DNA of 64,000 nucleotides from Streptomyces sp. YS415 (GCF_023544665.1 NZ_JAMJFL010000001.1:310001-374000), one strand, 5' to 3'. Numbered from the stretch's first letter, positions 27,825 through 36,052 are shown. The notes: a model not told the origin generated them from the sequence alone. Program-made: numbers and translations.

Positions 27825-27863
27825 GCCGGAGCCGGGACGGACGGGCGGCTCGGGACCCGCGTG

Positions 27864-28799
27864 TCACCAGGGTCGGGCACCACGCCTCAGGACCACGGCC
27901 CGGCACTCGTCCGGGCCGCCCCAGGCGGTCCGCAGGGCGCGGGCCTTGGTCAGCCAGAGCGACAGATCGCACTCCGCGGTGTAGCCGATCGCGCCGTGCA
28001 GCTGGAGGGCGGTACGGGCGGTGGCGTACGCCGCCTCGCAGGCCGTGACCTTGGCGGCGGCAACGTCCTCGGGGGCGAGGGTGAGGGCGGCGCCCAGGAC
28101 CAGGGGGCGGGCGAACTCCAGGGCGATCCTCGCGTCCGCGAGCTGATGCTTGACGGCTTGGAACGAGCCGATCGGGGCGCCGAACTGGCTGCGCCGCTTG
28201 ACGTGGGCGACCGTCCTGGCGAGGAGGGCCAGGCCCACGCCGAGAGCCTGGGCGGCGGTGGTGAGACGGGCGAGGGCCAGGGCGGGTCCGGCGGGCGGGG
28301 TGCGGGTGAGGAGTTCGCCCGCCGCCAGGGCGGTGAGGCGGCGGGCGGGGTCCACCGACGGACGGACCGGGCCGTGCCCGGGGCAGCGGAACAGGCCGTC
28401 GGGGGTGAGCAGGAGGCGGACGTCGGCCGCGTCCCCGTCCAGGGCGTACGCCCCGCCGCAGGCCACCGTCGCCATGACCGCGCCGGAGACGAGCCGCTCG
28501 GGCTCGGTGAGCAGCACGGCGGCCGTGACGGTCTCGACGAGCGGGCCGGGCATCGCGTGCCGGCCCAGCTCCACGAAGGCGAGGGCGAGCTCGACCGGGC
28601 GGACGCCGAGGCCGCCCCGCTCCTCCGGCACGGCGAGCCCGAACACCCCGGCCCCGGCGATACGGCCCCACAGCGCCCGCCCGCGCGCGTGCTCGCCCCG
28701 GCTCCAGTCCCGTACGACGGCCGGTGTGTCCGCGGCGCCCAGCATCGCGTCCAGGGAGGCGACGAAGGCCCGCTGCTCGGCGTCGGGCCGGAGGTCCAT
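27864..28799 (-). CDS. Acyl-CoA dehydrogenase family protein (FadE32/33-like)
   Basis: A 311-residue flavoprotein, shorter than a full acyl-CoA dehydrogenase (about 380). The N-terminal helix region (DAEQRAFVASLDAML), a reduced beta-domain and the C-terminal helices (RSQFGAPIGSFQAVKHQLADARIALEFARP, QLHGAIGYTAECDLSLWLTKARAL) are visible. In the mycobacterial KstR2 regulon, acyl-CoA dehydrogenases work as heteromers of a full-length and a degenerate subunit, and this one looks like the short type. No obvious catalytic Glu is seen, whereas QLHGAIGYT is intact. It is the last gene of the leftward pair; TGATG couples it to the dehydrogenase upstream. Confidence 0.8.
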   Translation of the reverse strand: MDLRPDAEQRAFVASLDAMLGAADTPAVVRDWSRGEHARGRALWGRIAGAGVFGLAVPEERGGLGVRPVELALAFVELGRHAMPGPLVETVTAAVLLTEPERLVSGAVMATVACGGAYALDGDAADVRLLLTPDGLFRCPGHGPVRPSVDPARRLTALAAGELLTRTPPAGPALALARLTTAAQALGVGLALLARTVAHVKRRSQFGAPIGSFQAVKHQLADARIALEFARPLVLGAALTLAPEDVAAAKVTACEAAYATARTALQLHGAIGYTAECDLSLWLTKARALRTAWGGPDECRAVVLRRGARPW

Positions 28800-29938
28800 C
28801 AGCGGCGTCCCTTCGGCAGGCCCAGCAGCCGCTCGGCGATGATGTCCCGCTGTATCTCGTTCGTCCCGGCGTAGATCGGGCCCGCGAGGGCGAAGACATA
28901 GCGCTCGGCCCACTCCGTGTCCGCCAACTCGCCCTCCTCGCCCAGCAGATCGAGTGCCGTCTCGTGCAGGGCGATGTCGTACTCCGACCAGAAGACCTTG
29001 TTCAGGCTGGACTCGGGCCCGATCCGCTCGCCGTCGAGGAGGCGGGAGGCGCCGGCGTAGGTGAAGAGCTGGTAGGCGCGGGCGCCGATGAGGGCGTCGG
29101 CGACGCTTCGTCGCGTGGTCTCCGGCTCGCCTCGCGCCCGCCACAGCCGGTGGAGCCGCTCCGCGCTCGCCAGGAACCGCCCCGGCGACCGCAGCATCAG
29201 CCCCCGCTCGTTGCCCGCCGTGGACATCGCGATCCGCCAGCCCTGCCCCGGCTCACCGATCACGTCCTCGTCCGGCACGAACACCTCGTCCAGGAACAGC
29301 TCGGCGAAGGCCGGTTTCCCGTCCAGCCGGCGGATCGGCCGGACCGTGACACCGGGCGCGCGCAGGTCGAACATCAGGTAGGTGAGCCCCTGGTGGGGCT
29401 TCGGTGCCCCAAGGTCGCTGCGGAACAGGCCGAACGCGCGGTCCGCGAAGGCCGCCCGGGACGACCACGTCTTCTGCCCGGACAGCAGCCAGCCGCCGGC
29501 CACGCGGGTCGCCCTCGCCCGCAGGGACGCCAGATCCGACCCCGCCTCCGGCTCCGACCAGGCCTGCGCCCAGACCACCTCGCCGGACGCCATCGGCGGC
29601 AGCACCCGCGCCCGCTGCCGGGCCGTGCCGAAGTCGAAGAGCGTCGGCGCGAGCAGGTGGATGCCGTTCTGGGTCACCCGGCCCGGCGCACCGGCCGCGT
29701 AGTACTCCTCCTCGAACACCAGCCACTGGACCAGCGAAGCCGCCCGGCCGCCGTACTGCGCCGGCCAGTCGACGACCGACCAGCGGTCGGCGGCCAGTTC
29801 GGCCTCCCACGCGCGATGCGCCGCGAAGCCCTCCTCGGTCTCCAGGGACGGCAGCGGCTCGGCCGGGACATGCGCGCGCAGCCAGGCCCGGGCCGCCGCG
29901 CGCAGGGCCGTCTCCTCCTCGGTGAACGCGAGATCCAT
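28799..29938 (-). CDS. fadE30: Acyl-CoA dehydrogenase (FadE30-like)
   Basis: A 379-residue acyl-CoA dehydrogenase: MDLAFTEEETALRAAARAWLRAHVP, then WAQAWSEPEAGSDLASLRARATR (FAD/substrate loop), KTWSSRAAFADRAFGLFRS and the C-terminal AGPIYAGTNEIQRDIIAERLLGLP. Divergent from ipdF and beside a kstR2-type regulator, it occupies the place of mycobacterial FadE30, which starts beta-oxidation of the HIP-CoA propionyl side chain. The name is by synteny and type. Start ATG 29938 was chosen; the KstR2-like operator lies 20 bases upstream of it. It is translationally coupled to the next dehydrogenase through TGATG. Confidence 0.85.
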   Translation of the reverse strand: MDLAFTEEETALRAAARAWLRAHVPAEPLPSLETEEGFAAHRAWEAELAADRWSVVDWPAQYGGRAASLVQWLVFEEEYYAAGAPGRVTQNGIHLLAPTLFDFGTARQRARVLPPMASGEVVWAQAWSEPEAGSDLASLRARATRVAGGWLLSGQKTWSSRAAFADRAFGLFRSDLGAPKPHQGLTYLMFDLRAPGVTVRPIRRLDGKPAFAELFLDEVFVPDEDVIGEPGQGWRIAMSTAGNERGLMLRSPGRFLASAERLHRLWRARGEPETTRRSVADALIGARAYQLFTYAGASRLLDGERIGPESSLNKVFWSEYDIALHETALDLLGEEGELADTEWAERYVFALAGPIYAGTNEIQRDIIAERLLGLPKGRR

Positions 29939-29957
29939 CGGCCGCCACTCCTTCCCT

Positions 29958-29971
29958 AACAAGTGTTTGGT
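29958..29971. promoter_or_regulatory. KstR2-type operator between fadE30 and ipdF
   Basis: AACAAGTGTTTGGT fits the reported mycobacterial KstR2 motif AnCAAGnnCTTGnT at every defined position but one (T for C). It sits in the 49-bp divergent gap, so one bound repressor could block both promoters. A second half, TAGGTTAG, follows directly. Confidence 0.65.
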
Positions 29972-29987
29972 AGGTTAGCGTGCCCCT

Positions 29988-30770
29988 ATGACAGGCGTCG
30001 AGAGCCCGGCGTACGTCCCCGGGCACGGGCTGCTGGCGGGGCGCACCGCCGTCGTCACGGCGGCCGCGGGCGCGGGCATCGGCGGGGCGACCGCGCGCCG
30101 GTTCCTGGAGGAGGGGGCGCGGGTGCTCCTCAGCGACGCGCACGTCCGGCGGCTGAAGGAGTACGAGGCCGAGCTGCGCGGGCAGTTCCCGGGGGCGGTG
30201 ACGGCCGTCGCCTGTGACGTCACCGACGAGACCCAGGTGACGGCCCTCTTCGACACCGCCGTACAGGAGCACGGGCGGCTGGACGTGGTCGTCAACAACG
30301 CCGGGCTCGGCGGGACGTCCGCCCTCGTCGACATGACCGACGAGCAGTGGTCGCGGGTCCTGGACGTGACCCTCGGCGGCACCTTCCGCTGCGTCCGGGC
30401 CGCCCTGCGCCGGATGCGGGGGACCGGCGGGGTGATCGTCAACAACGCCTCCGTACTGGGCTGGCGCGCGCAGGCCGGGCAGGCGCACTACGCCGCCGCC
30501 AAAGCGGGCGTCATGGCGCTGACCCGGTGCGCCGCCCTGGAGGCCGCCGCCTACGGGGTGCGCGTCAACGCCGTCGCCCCGAGCCTCGCCATGCATCCGC
30601 ACCTGGCCAAGGTGACCTCGCCCGACCTGCTGGCCGAACTCACCGCGCGGGAGGCCTTCGGACGGTACGCCGAGCCCTGGGAGGTGGCCAACGCGATCGT
30701 CTTCCTGGCGTCCGGCTACTCCTCGTACCTGACCGGAGAGGTCGTCTCCGTCAGCAGCCAGCACGCCTAG
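29988..30770 (+). CDS. ipdF: Short-chain dehydrogenase, IpdF-like
   Basis: A 260-residue SDR with TAVVTAAAGAGIGGATARRFLEEGARVLLSD (NAD-binding), VVNNAGLGG, catalytic Ser in NNASVLGW, Tyr-x3-Lys in HYAAAKAG, and VRVNAVAPSLAMHPHL. The glycine motif is AAAGAGIGG rather than TGxxxGIG, a variant I recall from the mycobacterial IpdF group. IpdF oxidises 5-hydroxy-HIP-CoA during steroid C/D-ring breakdown. It is the first gene of the rightward arm (ipdF-kstR2-fadA6). It lies 15 bases before the TetR gene and opposite fadE30 across the operator. Confidence 0.82.
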   Translation: MTGVESPAYVPGHGLLAGRTAVVTAAAGAGIGGATARRFLEEGARVLLSDAHVRRLKEYEAELRGQFPGAVTAVACDVTDETQVTALFDTAVQEHGRLDVVVNNAGLGGTSALVDMTDEQWSRVLDVTLGGTFRCVRAALRRMRGTGGVIVNNASVLGWRAQAGQAHYAAAKAGVMALTRCAALEAAAYGVRVNAVAPSLAMHPHLAKVTSPDLLAELTAREAFGRYAEPWEVANAIVFLASGYSSYLTGEVVSVSSQHA

Positions 30771-30785
30771 GACGAGAATGGATCC

Positions 30786-31400
30786 GTGCCGACCAAGAAG
30801 AAGCCCCAGGTGACCGCCGCCGCGCCCGCCCGGCGCCGCGAACTCCTCGACACCGCCGCCGAGGTCTTCGCCGAACAGGGCTACAACGCCACCACCGTAC
30901 GCAAGATCGCGGACCACGCGGGCATGCTCGCGGGCAGCCTCTACTACCACTTCGACTCCAAGGAGTCGATGCTGGAGGAGATCCTGCGCACCTTCCTCGA
31001 CGAGCTGTGGGACGGCTACGACACCGTTCTCGGCGCCGCGCTGGGGCCGCGGGAGACCCTCGAAGCACTGGTCACCGAGTCGTTCCGGGAGATCGACCGG
31101 CACCGCGCCGCCGTCGCGATCTACCAGAAGGAGAGCAGGCAGCTGGTGGCGCAGGAGCGGTTCGCGTTCCTCGCCGAATCCCAGCGCCGGTTCGAGAAGG
31201 CGTGGCTGTCCACGCTGGAGCGCGGGGTCGCGGCCGAGGTGTTCCGCGCGGACCTCGACGTCCGGCTCACCTACCGGTTCGTGCGGGACACGGTGTGGGT
31301 CGCCGCGTCCTGGTACCGGCCCGGCGGACACCACAGCCCGGAGGAGATCGCCCGGCAGTACCTGTCGATGGTGCTGGACGGGATCGCCGTACGCACATAA
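30786..31400 (+). CDS. kstR2: TetR family regulator, KstR2-like
   Basis: A 204-residue TetR repressor. The HTH is ATTVRKIADHAGMLAGSLYYHFDSKESML (about 36-64), very close in wording to that of mycobacterial KstR2. The ligand domain keeps a characteristic stretch DLDVRLTYRFVRDTVWVAASWYRPGG near residues 155-180. KstR2 represses the HIP catabolic genes and is released by HIP-CoA. Start is GTG. A KstR2-like site lies at 29958 and a large palindrome at 36053. The gene is cotranscribed with ipdF and fadA6, which would give negative autoregulation. Confidence 0.85.
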   Translation: MPTKKKPQVTAAAPARRRELLDTAAEVFAEQGYNATTVRKIADHAGMLAGSLYYHFDSKESMLEEILRTFLDELWDGYDTVLGAALGPRETLEALVTESFREIDRHRAAVAIYQKESRQLVAQERFAFLAESQRRFEKAWLSTLERGVAAEVFRADLDVRLTYRFVRDTVWVAASWYRPGGHHSPEEIARQYLSMVLDGIAVRT

Positions 31401-31442
31401 CCCGTCGGAAAGTCCGGGGAGCCCGGAGTCTGGGGAGTCGTC

Positions 31443-32600
31443 ATGGCCGAGGCATACATCGTCGAAGCGGTCCGTACGCCCGTGGGGCGGCGCGGGGGAG
31501 GGCTCGGCCGGGTGCATCCGGCCGACCTCGGCGCACGGGTGCTGAAGGAACTGGTGGCGCGTACGGGCGTCGATCCGGCGGCCGTCGAGGATGTCGTCTT
31601 CGGGTGCCTGGACGCCGTGGGCCCGCAGGCCGGGGACATCGCCCGGACCTGCTGGCTGGCGGCCGGGCTGCCCGAGGAGGTGCCCGGGGTGACCGTCGAC
31701 CGGCAGTGCGGATCCTCCCAGCAGGCCGTGCACTTCGCCGCCCAGGCCGTGCTCTCCGGCACCCAGGACCTGGTCGTGGCCGGCGGGGTGCAGAACATGT
31801 CGATGATCCCGATCGCCTACGCCACCCGGCAGGCCGCCGAGCCGCTCGGGCTGACCCAGGGCCCCTTCGCGGGCAGCGAGGGCTGGCAGGCGCGGTACGG
31901 CTCCAAGCCGGTGAACCAGTTCGCCGGCGCCGAGATGATCGCCGCGAAGTGGGGCATCAGCCGGCGCGACCAGGAGGAGTTCGCGCTGCGGTCCCACGAG
32001 CGGGCGGTGCGGGCGATCGACGAGGGGCGCTTCGACCGGGAACTGGTCGCCCACGGTGACGTCGTGGCCGACGAGGGGCCGCGCCGGGACACCTCGCTGG
32101 AGAAGATGGCCGCGCTGAAGCCGGTCGTGGACGGCGGCACGATCACCGCCGCCTGCTCCTCGCAGGTCTCCGACGGGGCGGCGGCCCTGCTGCTCGCCTC
32201 CGAGCGGGCGGTGCGCGAGCACGGGCTCACGCCACGCGCGCGCGTGCACCACCTCTCGGTGCGCGGGGAGGACCCCATCCGGATGCTCACGGCACCCATC
32301 CCGGCCACCGCGCACGCCCTGAAGAAGACCGGCATGACCATCGACGCGATCGACCTCGTCGAGATTAACGAGGCGTTCGCGCCGGTCGTCCTGGCCTGGC
32401 TGAAGGAGACCGGCGCGGACCCCGACCGGGTCAACGTCAACGGCGGCGCCATCGCCCTCGGCCACCCCCTGGGCGCCACGGGCGCCCGCCTGATGACCAC
32501 GCTCCTGCACGAACTGGAGCGCACCGGCGGCCGGTTCGGCCTCCAGACGATGTGCGAGGGCGGCGGCCAGGCCAACGTGACGGTCATCGAGCGGCTGTGA
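31443..32600 (+). CDS. fadA6: Thiolase (acetyl-CoA acyltransferase), FadA6-like
   Basis: A 385-residue thiolase: nucleophile Cys89 in VDRQCGSSQQAVHFAAQ, His in INEAFAPV and NGGAIALGHPLGATGAR, and second active-site Cys in TMCEGGGQANVTVI. It is a degradative-type thiolase. In the KstR2 regulon FadA6 performs thiolytic cleavage after ring opening of the HIP skeleton; the specific assignment rests on the neighbours. Its ATG has GGAGTC ahead. It ends the rightward arm and converges with ipdC across a 77-base gap in which no clear terminator was seen. Confidence 0.85.
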   Translation: MAEAYIVEAVRTPVGRRGGGLGRVHPADLGARVLKELVARTGVDPAAVEDVVFGCLDAVGPQAGDIARTCWLAAGLPEEVPGVTVDRQCGSSQQAVHFAAQAVLSGTQDLVVAGGVQNMSMIPIAYATRQAAEPLGLTQGPFAGSEGWQARYGSKPVNQFAGAEMIAAKWGISRRDQEEFALRSHERAVRAIDEGRFDRELVAHGDVVADEGPRRDTSLEKMAALKPVVDGGTITAACSSQVSDGAAALLLASERAVREHGLTPRARVHHLSVRGEDPIRMLTAPIPATAHALKKTGMTIDAIDLVEINEAFAPVVLAWLKETGADPDRVNVNGGAIALGHPLGATGARLMTTLLHELERTGGRFGLQTMCEGGGQANVTVIERL

Positions 32601-32677
32601 GGGTCGTCGGGAGCCTGTGACGGGAGGCGGCGCGCCAGCGCGACCGGTGCACGCGGCGGTGGTTGCCGACCTTGCCC

Positions 32678-33745
32678 CTATCGGCCGGTGCCGGGCGCGG
32701 TGCCCACCGGCAGCGCGCGCAGCGTTCGCGCCGCCTCCGTCATGATCCGGTCCACCAGTTCCGCGCAGGACGGCAGGTCGTCGATCACTCCGGCGACCTG
32801 TCCCGCCGCCATCACCCCGAGGTCCGTCCGGCCGTCCACCATCGACGCCCTGAGCAGCATCGGCGTGTTCGCGGCCAGCAGCATCTGGCTCCAGGTCAGG
32901 TCCTTGCCCCGCTTCAGGGCGCGCCCGTCCTGGATCATCCGGCGCCAGGACAGCCCCGACAGCCGCCGGAACCCGGCGGCCCGCCGTACGGCCTGGAACA
33001 GGGCCCTGGCCCGGCCGGAGCGCTCCAGCGCCGCGACGAGGTCGGTACGGAGCATGCGGTGCGGCAGGCCGTCGACGGCCGTGGTGACGGTGACGTCCCG
33101 GACCGTCGCCGCCAGATAGCGCGCCTTCACCGCGTCCGGGACGGTCGAGTCGGAGGTCAGCAGGAAGCGGGTGCCCATGGCGACGCCCGCCGCGCCGTAG
33201 GCCAGCGCGGCGACCAGGCCCCGCCCGTCGAAGAAGCCGCCCGCGGCCACCACCGGAATCCGCACCGCGTCCACCACCTGCGGCAACAGCACCGTGGTGG
33301 CCACCTCGCCGGTGTGCCCGCCGCCCTCGCCGCCCTGCACGATCACCGCGTCCGCGCCCCAGCCCGCAACCTTCTCGGCATGCCGCCGCGCGCCGACGGT
33401 CGGGATCACCACCACCCCCGCCTCCTTCAGTTCGGCGATCAGCCCGGCGGAGGGCGCGAGGGCGAAGGAGGCCACCCGGACGCCCTCGTCGATGATCACC
33501 TGGACGCGGTCGCCGGCGTCCGAGGCGTCCGCGCGCAGATTGACGCCGAAGGGCGCGTCCGTACGGGACTTGACCTCGCGGACGGCCTCGCGGAGCCGGT
33601 CGACGGTCATCGTGGCGGAGGCCAGGATGCCGAGCGCGCCCGCGTCGGCGGTGGCGGAGACCAGCCGGGGCCCGGCCACCCAACCCATCCCGGTCTGCAC
33701 GAGCGGATGCCGGACCCCGACGAGCCGGGTGAGCGCGGTCTCCAT
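32678..33745 (-). CDS. ipdC: FMN-dependent nitronate-monooxygenase-like reductase, IpdC-like
   Basis: A 355-residue flavin TIM-barrel protein of the NMO/2-nitropropane dioxygenase family. VGVRHPLVQTGMGWVAGPRLVSATADAGALG, FGVNLRADASDAGD, the phosphate loops VIVQGGEGGGHTGE and VVAAGGFFDGRGL, and AAGVAMGTRFLLTSDS are visible. IpdC in mycobacteria acts on ring-D-opened or partly oxidised HIP-CoA intermediates. Nitronate monooxygenase is the generic alternative, but the adjacent ipdAB genes favour IpdC. TGATG couples it to ipdB. It is the last gene of the leftward ech-ipdA-ipdB-ipdC arm. Confidence 0.82.
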   Translation of the reverse strand: METALTRLVGVRHPLVQTGMGWVAGPRLVSATADAGALGILASATMTVDRLREAVREVKSRTDAPFGVNLRADASDAGDRVQVIIDEGVRVASFALAPSAGLIAELKEAGVVVIPTVGARRHAEKVAGWGADAVIVQGGEGGGHTGEVATTVLLPQVVDAVRIPVVAAGGFFDGRGLVAALAYGAAGVAMGTRFLLTSDSTVPDAVKARYLAATVRDVTVTTAVDGLPHRMLRTDLVAALERSGRARALFQAVRRAAGFRRLSGLSWRRMIQDGRALKRGKDLTWSQMLLAANTPMLLRASMVDGRTDLGVMAAGQVAGVIDDLPSCAELVDRIMTEAARTLRALPVGTAPGTGR

Positions 33746-34461
33746 CAGTGGTCCACCTCCCGCGCGCGGGTGTCGCCCGGGTCGATCACCTCGCGGATCA
33801 GACGCAGTTCGCCGGGGGAGGGGTCGCGGGTGCACGGCACCTCGTCCGCGACCGCCAGCGCGAAGCCGGTCGCCTCCCGGACCTCCTCGACGGTGACGCC
33901 GGGGTGCAGCGCGGCCAGCCGCATCGAGCGGTCGGGGGTGGCGAAGTCGAAGACGCCGAGGTCGGAGACGACGCGCGGGATGCGGTGGTAGCGGGCGCCG
34001 GCGGCACGGTCGTAGCCCACTCCGCAGACCATGTCGACGCGCTCGACGAAGACGCGCCGGGAGTGTCGCGGAACCCAGTAACTGGTCGGGTTGTTCAGCG
34101 TGTTGACCGGCGCCCCGCGCACCCCGAGGAGTTGCCGCGCGGGTCTGGCCCAGTCCCCGATGCAGGAGATGTTCTGGTTGCCGAACCGGTCGATCTGGCT
34201 CGCGCCCATCATCACGTGCCGCCGCCCCCCGGTGACCAGGGCGAGGTGCCGGCGGTACGGCAGCCAGCCCTCGGCGGTGCCGTCCGGGCGGACGAGCATC
34301 GCCTCGCCGTCGGTGAGCAGCAGGTCCGGGGCGAAGGTCAGCCGGGCGAGGCGGGCTCCGACGGAGGGGATCAGGCCCATGGGGCTCGCCAGGATCTCGC
34401 CTGCGCCGCGCCAGGCCTCGGCGCAGGCGATGACGCAGTACTCGGCGCGGGTGATGGTCAT
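33745..34461 (-). CDS. ipdB: CoA-transferase-like subunit beta, IpdB-like
   Basis: A 238-residue class I CoA-transferase beta-type subunit: EILASPMGLIPSVGARLARLTFAPDLLLTDGEAML, GASQIDRFGNQNISCIG and VSDLGVFDFATPDRSMRLAALHPGVTVEEV. IpdA and IpdB form a heteromer that does not transfer CoA but hydrolytically opens ring C of the HIP-derived COCHEA-CoA. No beta-type catalytic Glu in the usual GIG/ENG context is apparent, matching the pattern in which IpdA supplies the active residue. The region around its start has been tandemly duplicated (see 34446-34512), so a 12-codon mini-frame separates it from ipdA. Confidence 0.83.
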   Translation of the reverse strand: MTITRAEYCVIACAEAWRGAGEILASPMGLIPSVGARLARLTFAPDLLLTDGEAMLVRPDGTAEGWLPYRRHLALVTGGRRHVMMGASQIDRFGNQNISCIGDWARPARQLLGVRGAPVNTLNNPTSYWVPRHSRRVFVERVDMVCGVGYDRAAGARYHRIPRVVSDLGVFDFATPDRSMRLAALHPGVTVEEVREATGFALAVADEVPCTRDPSPGELRLIREVIDPGDTRAREVDH

Positions 34462-34512
34462 GCCGTCCTCCCGTCCCCGGCGCGGGTGGCGGTCATGCCG
34501 TCCTCCCGTCCC
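34446..34512 (-). repeat. 35-bp offset tandem duplication of the ipdA/ipdB junction
   Basis: Bases 34446-34477 recur at 34481-34512 with 30 of 32 identical. The unit carries the end of ipdA (codons for DGRTA), a GGGAGGA ribosome site, an ATGA overlap and the first codons of ipdB. As 35 is not a multiple of three, the extra copy creates a separate mini-frame. Confidence 0.9.
34458..34496 (-). CDS. 12-codon mini-ORF between ipdA and ipdB
   Basis: Reading MTATRAGDGRTA then TGA. Its ATG overlaps the ipdA stop (ATGA) and its TGA overlaps the ipdB ATG (ATGA), with a GGGAGGA site before each start. It mixes the first codons of ipdB (MTITRA) with the last of ipdA (DGRTA), so it is a by-product of the duplication. 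It probably has no function of its own but may relay coupled translation. Confidence 0.5.
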   Translation of the reverse strand: MTATRAGDGRTA

Positions 34513-35302
34513 GGAGGTACCGCTCGGCGAACTCCGGCCAGGGCGTGGTCGCGTACTGGCGCTGTACGGCCTCGTCGCGGCCGTAGTCGGGGGCGCAGGA
34601 GGTGAAGTGGGCGCCGCCCGGGGCCTCGATCACGCCGGTGACGGTGTGCCGTCCGATCAGCAGGGTCTGGGGCGCGGCCTCCTTCGTCAGCTCGGCGGTG
34701 TCGACGATCCGCTCGCAGGAGACGTACGCGGTGTCCGCCGCCTCGCAGAAGAGGTCGTCGAAGTACGGGTCGGGGCCCAGGTACTGGCCGTTTCCCCGCC
34801 GGTCGGCGCGGTTGACGTGGACCAGGGCCGCGTCGAGCCGCAGCGCGGGCATGGCGACGAAGGTCTCGCCGTCCTCGTACGGCGAAGTGACCGTGCGCAG
34901 AGCGGGGTTGACTCGCATGACGTCCGAGCCGAGTCCGGCGCGCACCGGGAGGAAGGGCAGCCGGTTGGCGGCGGCGCGCAGGCCCCACAGGAACATCGCC
35001 TCGTCGATCTCGGTGAGCTGGAGGGTGCCCTGTTCGCGGGCGGCGCGGTAGTGGGGTTCCAGGGGGATGGAGTCGAGGGTGACGAAGGGGGCGACGAGCC
35101 TGCGGACGCGTCCGGCGGTGGCGAGCATGCCGACGTCGGGGCCGCCGCACGAGACGATCGTGAGATCGGTGATCCCGGTGCGGAGCAGTGCTCTGACCAG
35201 GGCCATCGGTTTGCGGCGGGAGCCCCAGCCGCCGATGCCGAGGGTCATGCCGTCGGACAGCCGGGAGACGGCTTCGTCGGCGGTCATCGTCTTGTCGGTC
35301 AT
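34493..35302 (-). CDS. ipdA: CoA-transferase-like subunit alpha, IpdA-like
   Basis: A 269-residue class I CoA-transferase alpha-type subunit: SDGMTLGIGGWGSRRKPMALVRALLRTG (oxyanion GIGG loop), LTIVSCGGPDVGML, LQLTEIDEAMFLWGLRAAANRLPFLPVRAGLGSDVM (the Glu of TEID is the likely catalytic base), MPALRLDAALVHVNRADRRGNGQYLGPDPY, and GAHFTSCAPDYGRDE at the end. It acts with IpdB to open ring C of the HIP-CoA derivative. Its ATG overlaps the enoyl-CoA hydratase stop by four bases. The last five codons were copied in the tandem duplication that precedes ipdB. Confidence 0.84.
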   Translation of the reverse strand: MTDKTMTADEAVSRLSDGMTLGIGGWGSRRKPMALVRALLRTGITDLTIVSCGGPDVGMLATAGRVRRLVAPFVTLDSIPLEPHYRAAREQGTLQLTEIDEAMFLWGLRAAANRLPFLPVRAGLGSDVMRVNPALRTVTSPYEDGETFVAMPALRLDAALVHVNRADRRGNGQYLGPDPYFDDLFCEAADTAYVSCERIVDTAELTKEAAPQTLLIGRHTVTGVIEAPGGAHFTSCAPDYGRDEAVQRQYATTPWPEFAERYLRDGRTA

Positions 35303-36042
35303 GCGGGCGCCTCCCCGAAGGTGTCCCGGACCCGGTCCCCGACGCCGCTCACGCTGGCCTCGTAGGTGAAGCCCTGCTCGAAGCGGTAGCTGCGGCGGAC
35401 GTCGACGGGGTCGATGCCGTTGAGGGCGGCCTTGGCCAGGCGCAGCAGCTCGCCGTCCTTGGCGGCGATGTCCCGGGCCAGCTCCAGGGCGGCCTGCGCG
35501 AGTTCCGCGCGGGGCACCACCCGCCACACCGAGCCGTGCGCGTGCAGCTCGGCCGCGGTGGCCGTGCGGGAGGTGAAGTACAGAGTGCGCATGAGGTGTT
35601 GCGGCACGAGCCGGGCCAGATGGGTGGCGGCGCCCAGCGCGCCCCGGTCCAGTTCGGGCAGGCCGAAGGTGGCGTCCTCGCTCGCGACGATCGCGTCGGC
35701 GTTGCCGGCCAGCCCGATGCCCCCGCCCAGGCAGAAGCCCTGCACCGCCGCCACCACGGGCACCTCGCACTCGTACACGGCCGAAAACGCTTCGTGGCAG
35801 CCGCGGTTGGCGCCGATGAGCGCGGTCCGGCCGTGGGCCTGGATCTCCTTGATGTCCACGCCCGCGTTGAAGCCGCGCCCCGCGGCGGCCAGCACCACGC
35901 ACCGCACCTCCGGGTCGCGGCCCGCCGTGCGGACGGCGTCGGCGAGGGCGAACCAGCCGGTCGCGGGGAGGGCGTTGACGGGCGGGTGGTCGACCGTGAC
36001 GACGCGGATCCCCTTTTCCGGGGACGAGGTGGAGACACTCAT
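35299..36042 (-). CDS. echA20: Enoyl-CoA hydratase/isomerase (crotonase), EchA20-like
   Basis: A 247-residue crotonase: VDHPPVNALPATGWFALADAV, AGRGFNAGVDIKEIQAHGR (first oxyanion strand, FNAGVDI), VQGFCLGGGIGLAGNADAIVAS (second oxyanion hole, GGG) and FGLPELDRGALGAATHLARLVP. EchA20 hydrolytically opens ring D of the HIP-derived CoA ester in mycobacteria; here it is first in the leftward arm with ipdA, ipdB and ipdC. The usual hydratase Glu pair is altered, as expected for a ring-opening member. A 38-bp palindrome lies 10 bases upstream of the start. Confidence 0.83.
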   Translation of the reverse strand: MSVSTSSPEKGIRVVTVDHPPVNALPATGWFALADAVRTAGRDPEVRCVVLAAAGRGFNAGVDIKEIQAHGRTALIGANRGCHEAFSAVYECEVPVVAAVQGFCLGGGIGLAGNADAIVASEDATFGLPELDRGALGAATHLARLVPQHLMRTLYFTSRTATAAELHAHGSVWRVVPRAELAQAALELARDIAAKDGELLRLAKAALNGIDPVDVRRSYRFEQGFTYEASVSGVGDRVRDTFGEAPA

Positions 36043-36052
36043 GGGCGCATCA

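Noticed and set aside
29253..33683. A 1476-codon leftward open frame across fadE30, ipdF, kstR2, fadA6 and ipdC
   Set aside because: It runs antisense or out of frame through genes with clear family motifs and shows none of its own.
32678..33745. Simple nitronate monooxygenase
   Set aside because: The fold is shared, but coupling to ipdAB and the KstR2-type context favour IpdC; the generic name is kept only as an alternative.
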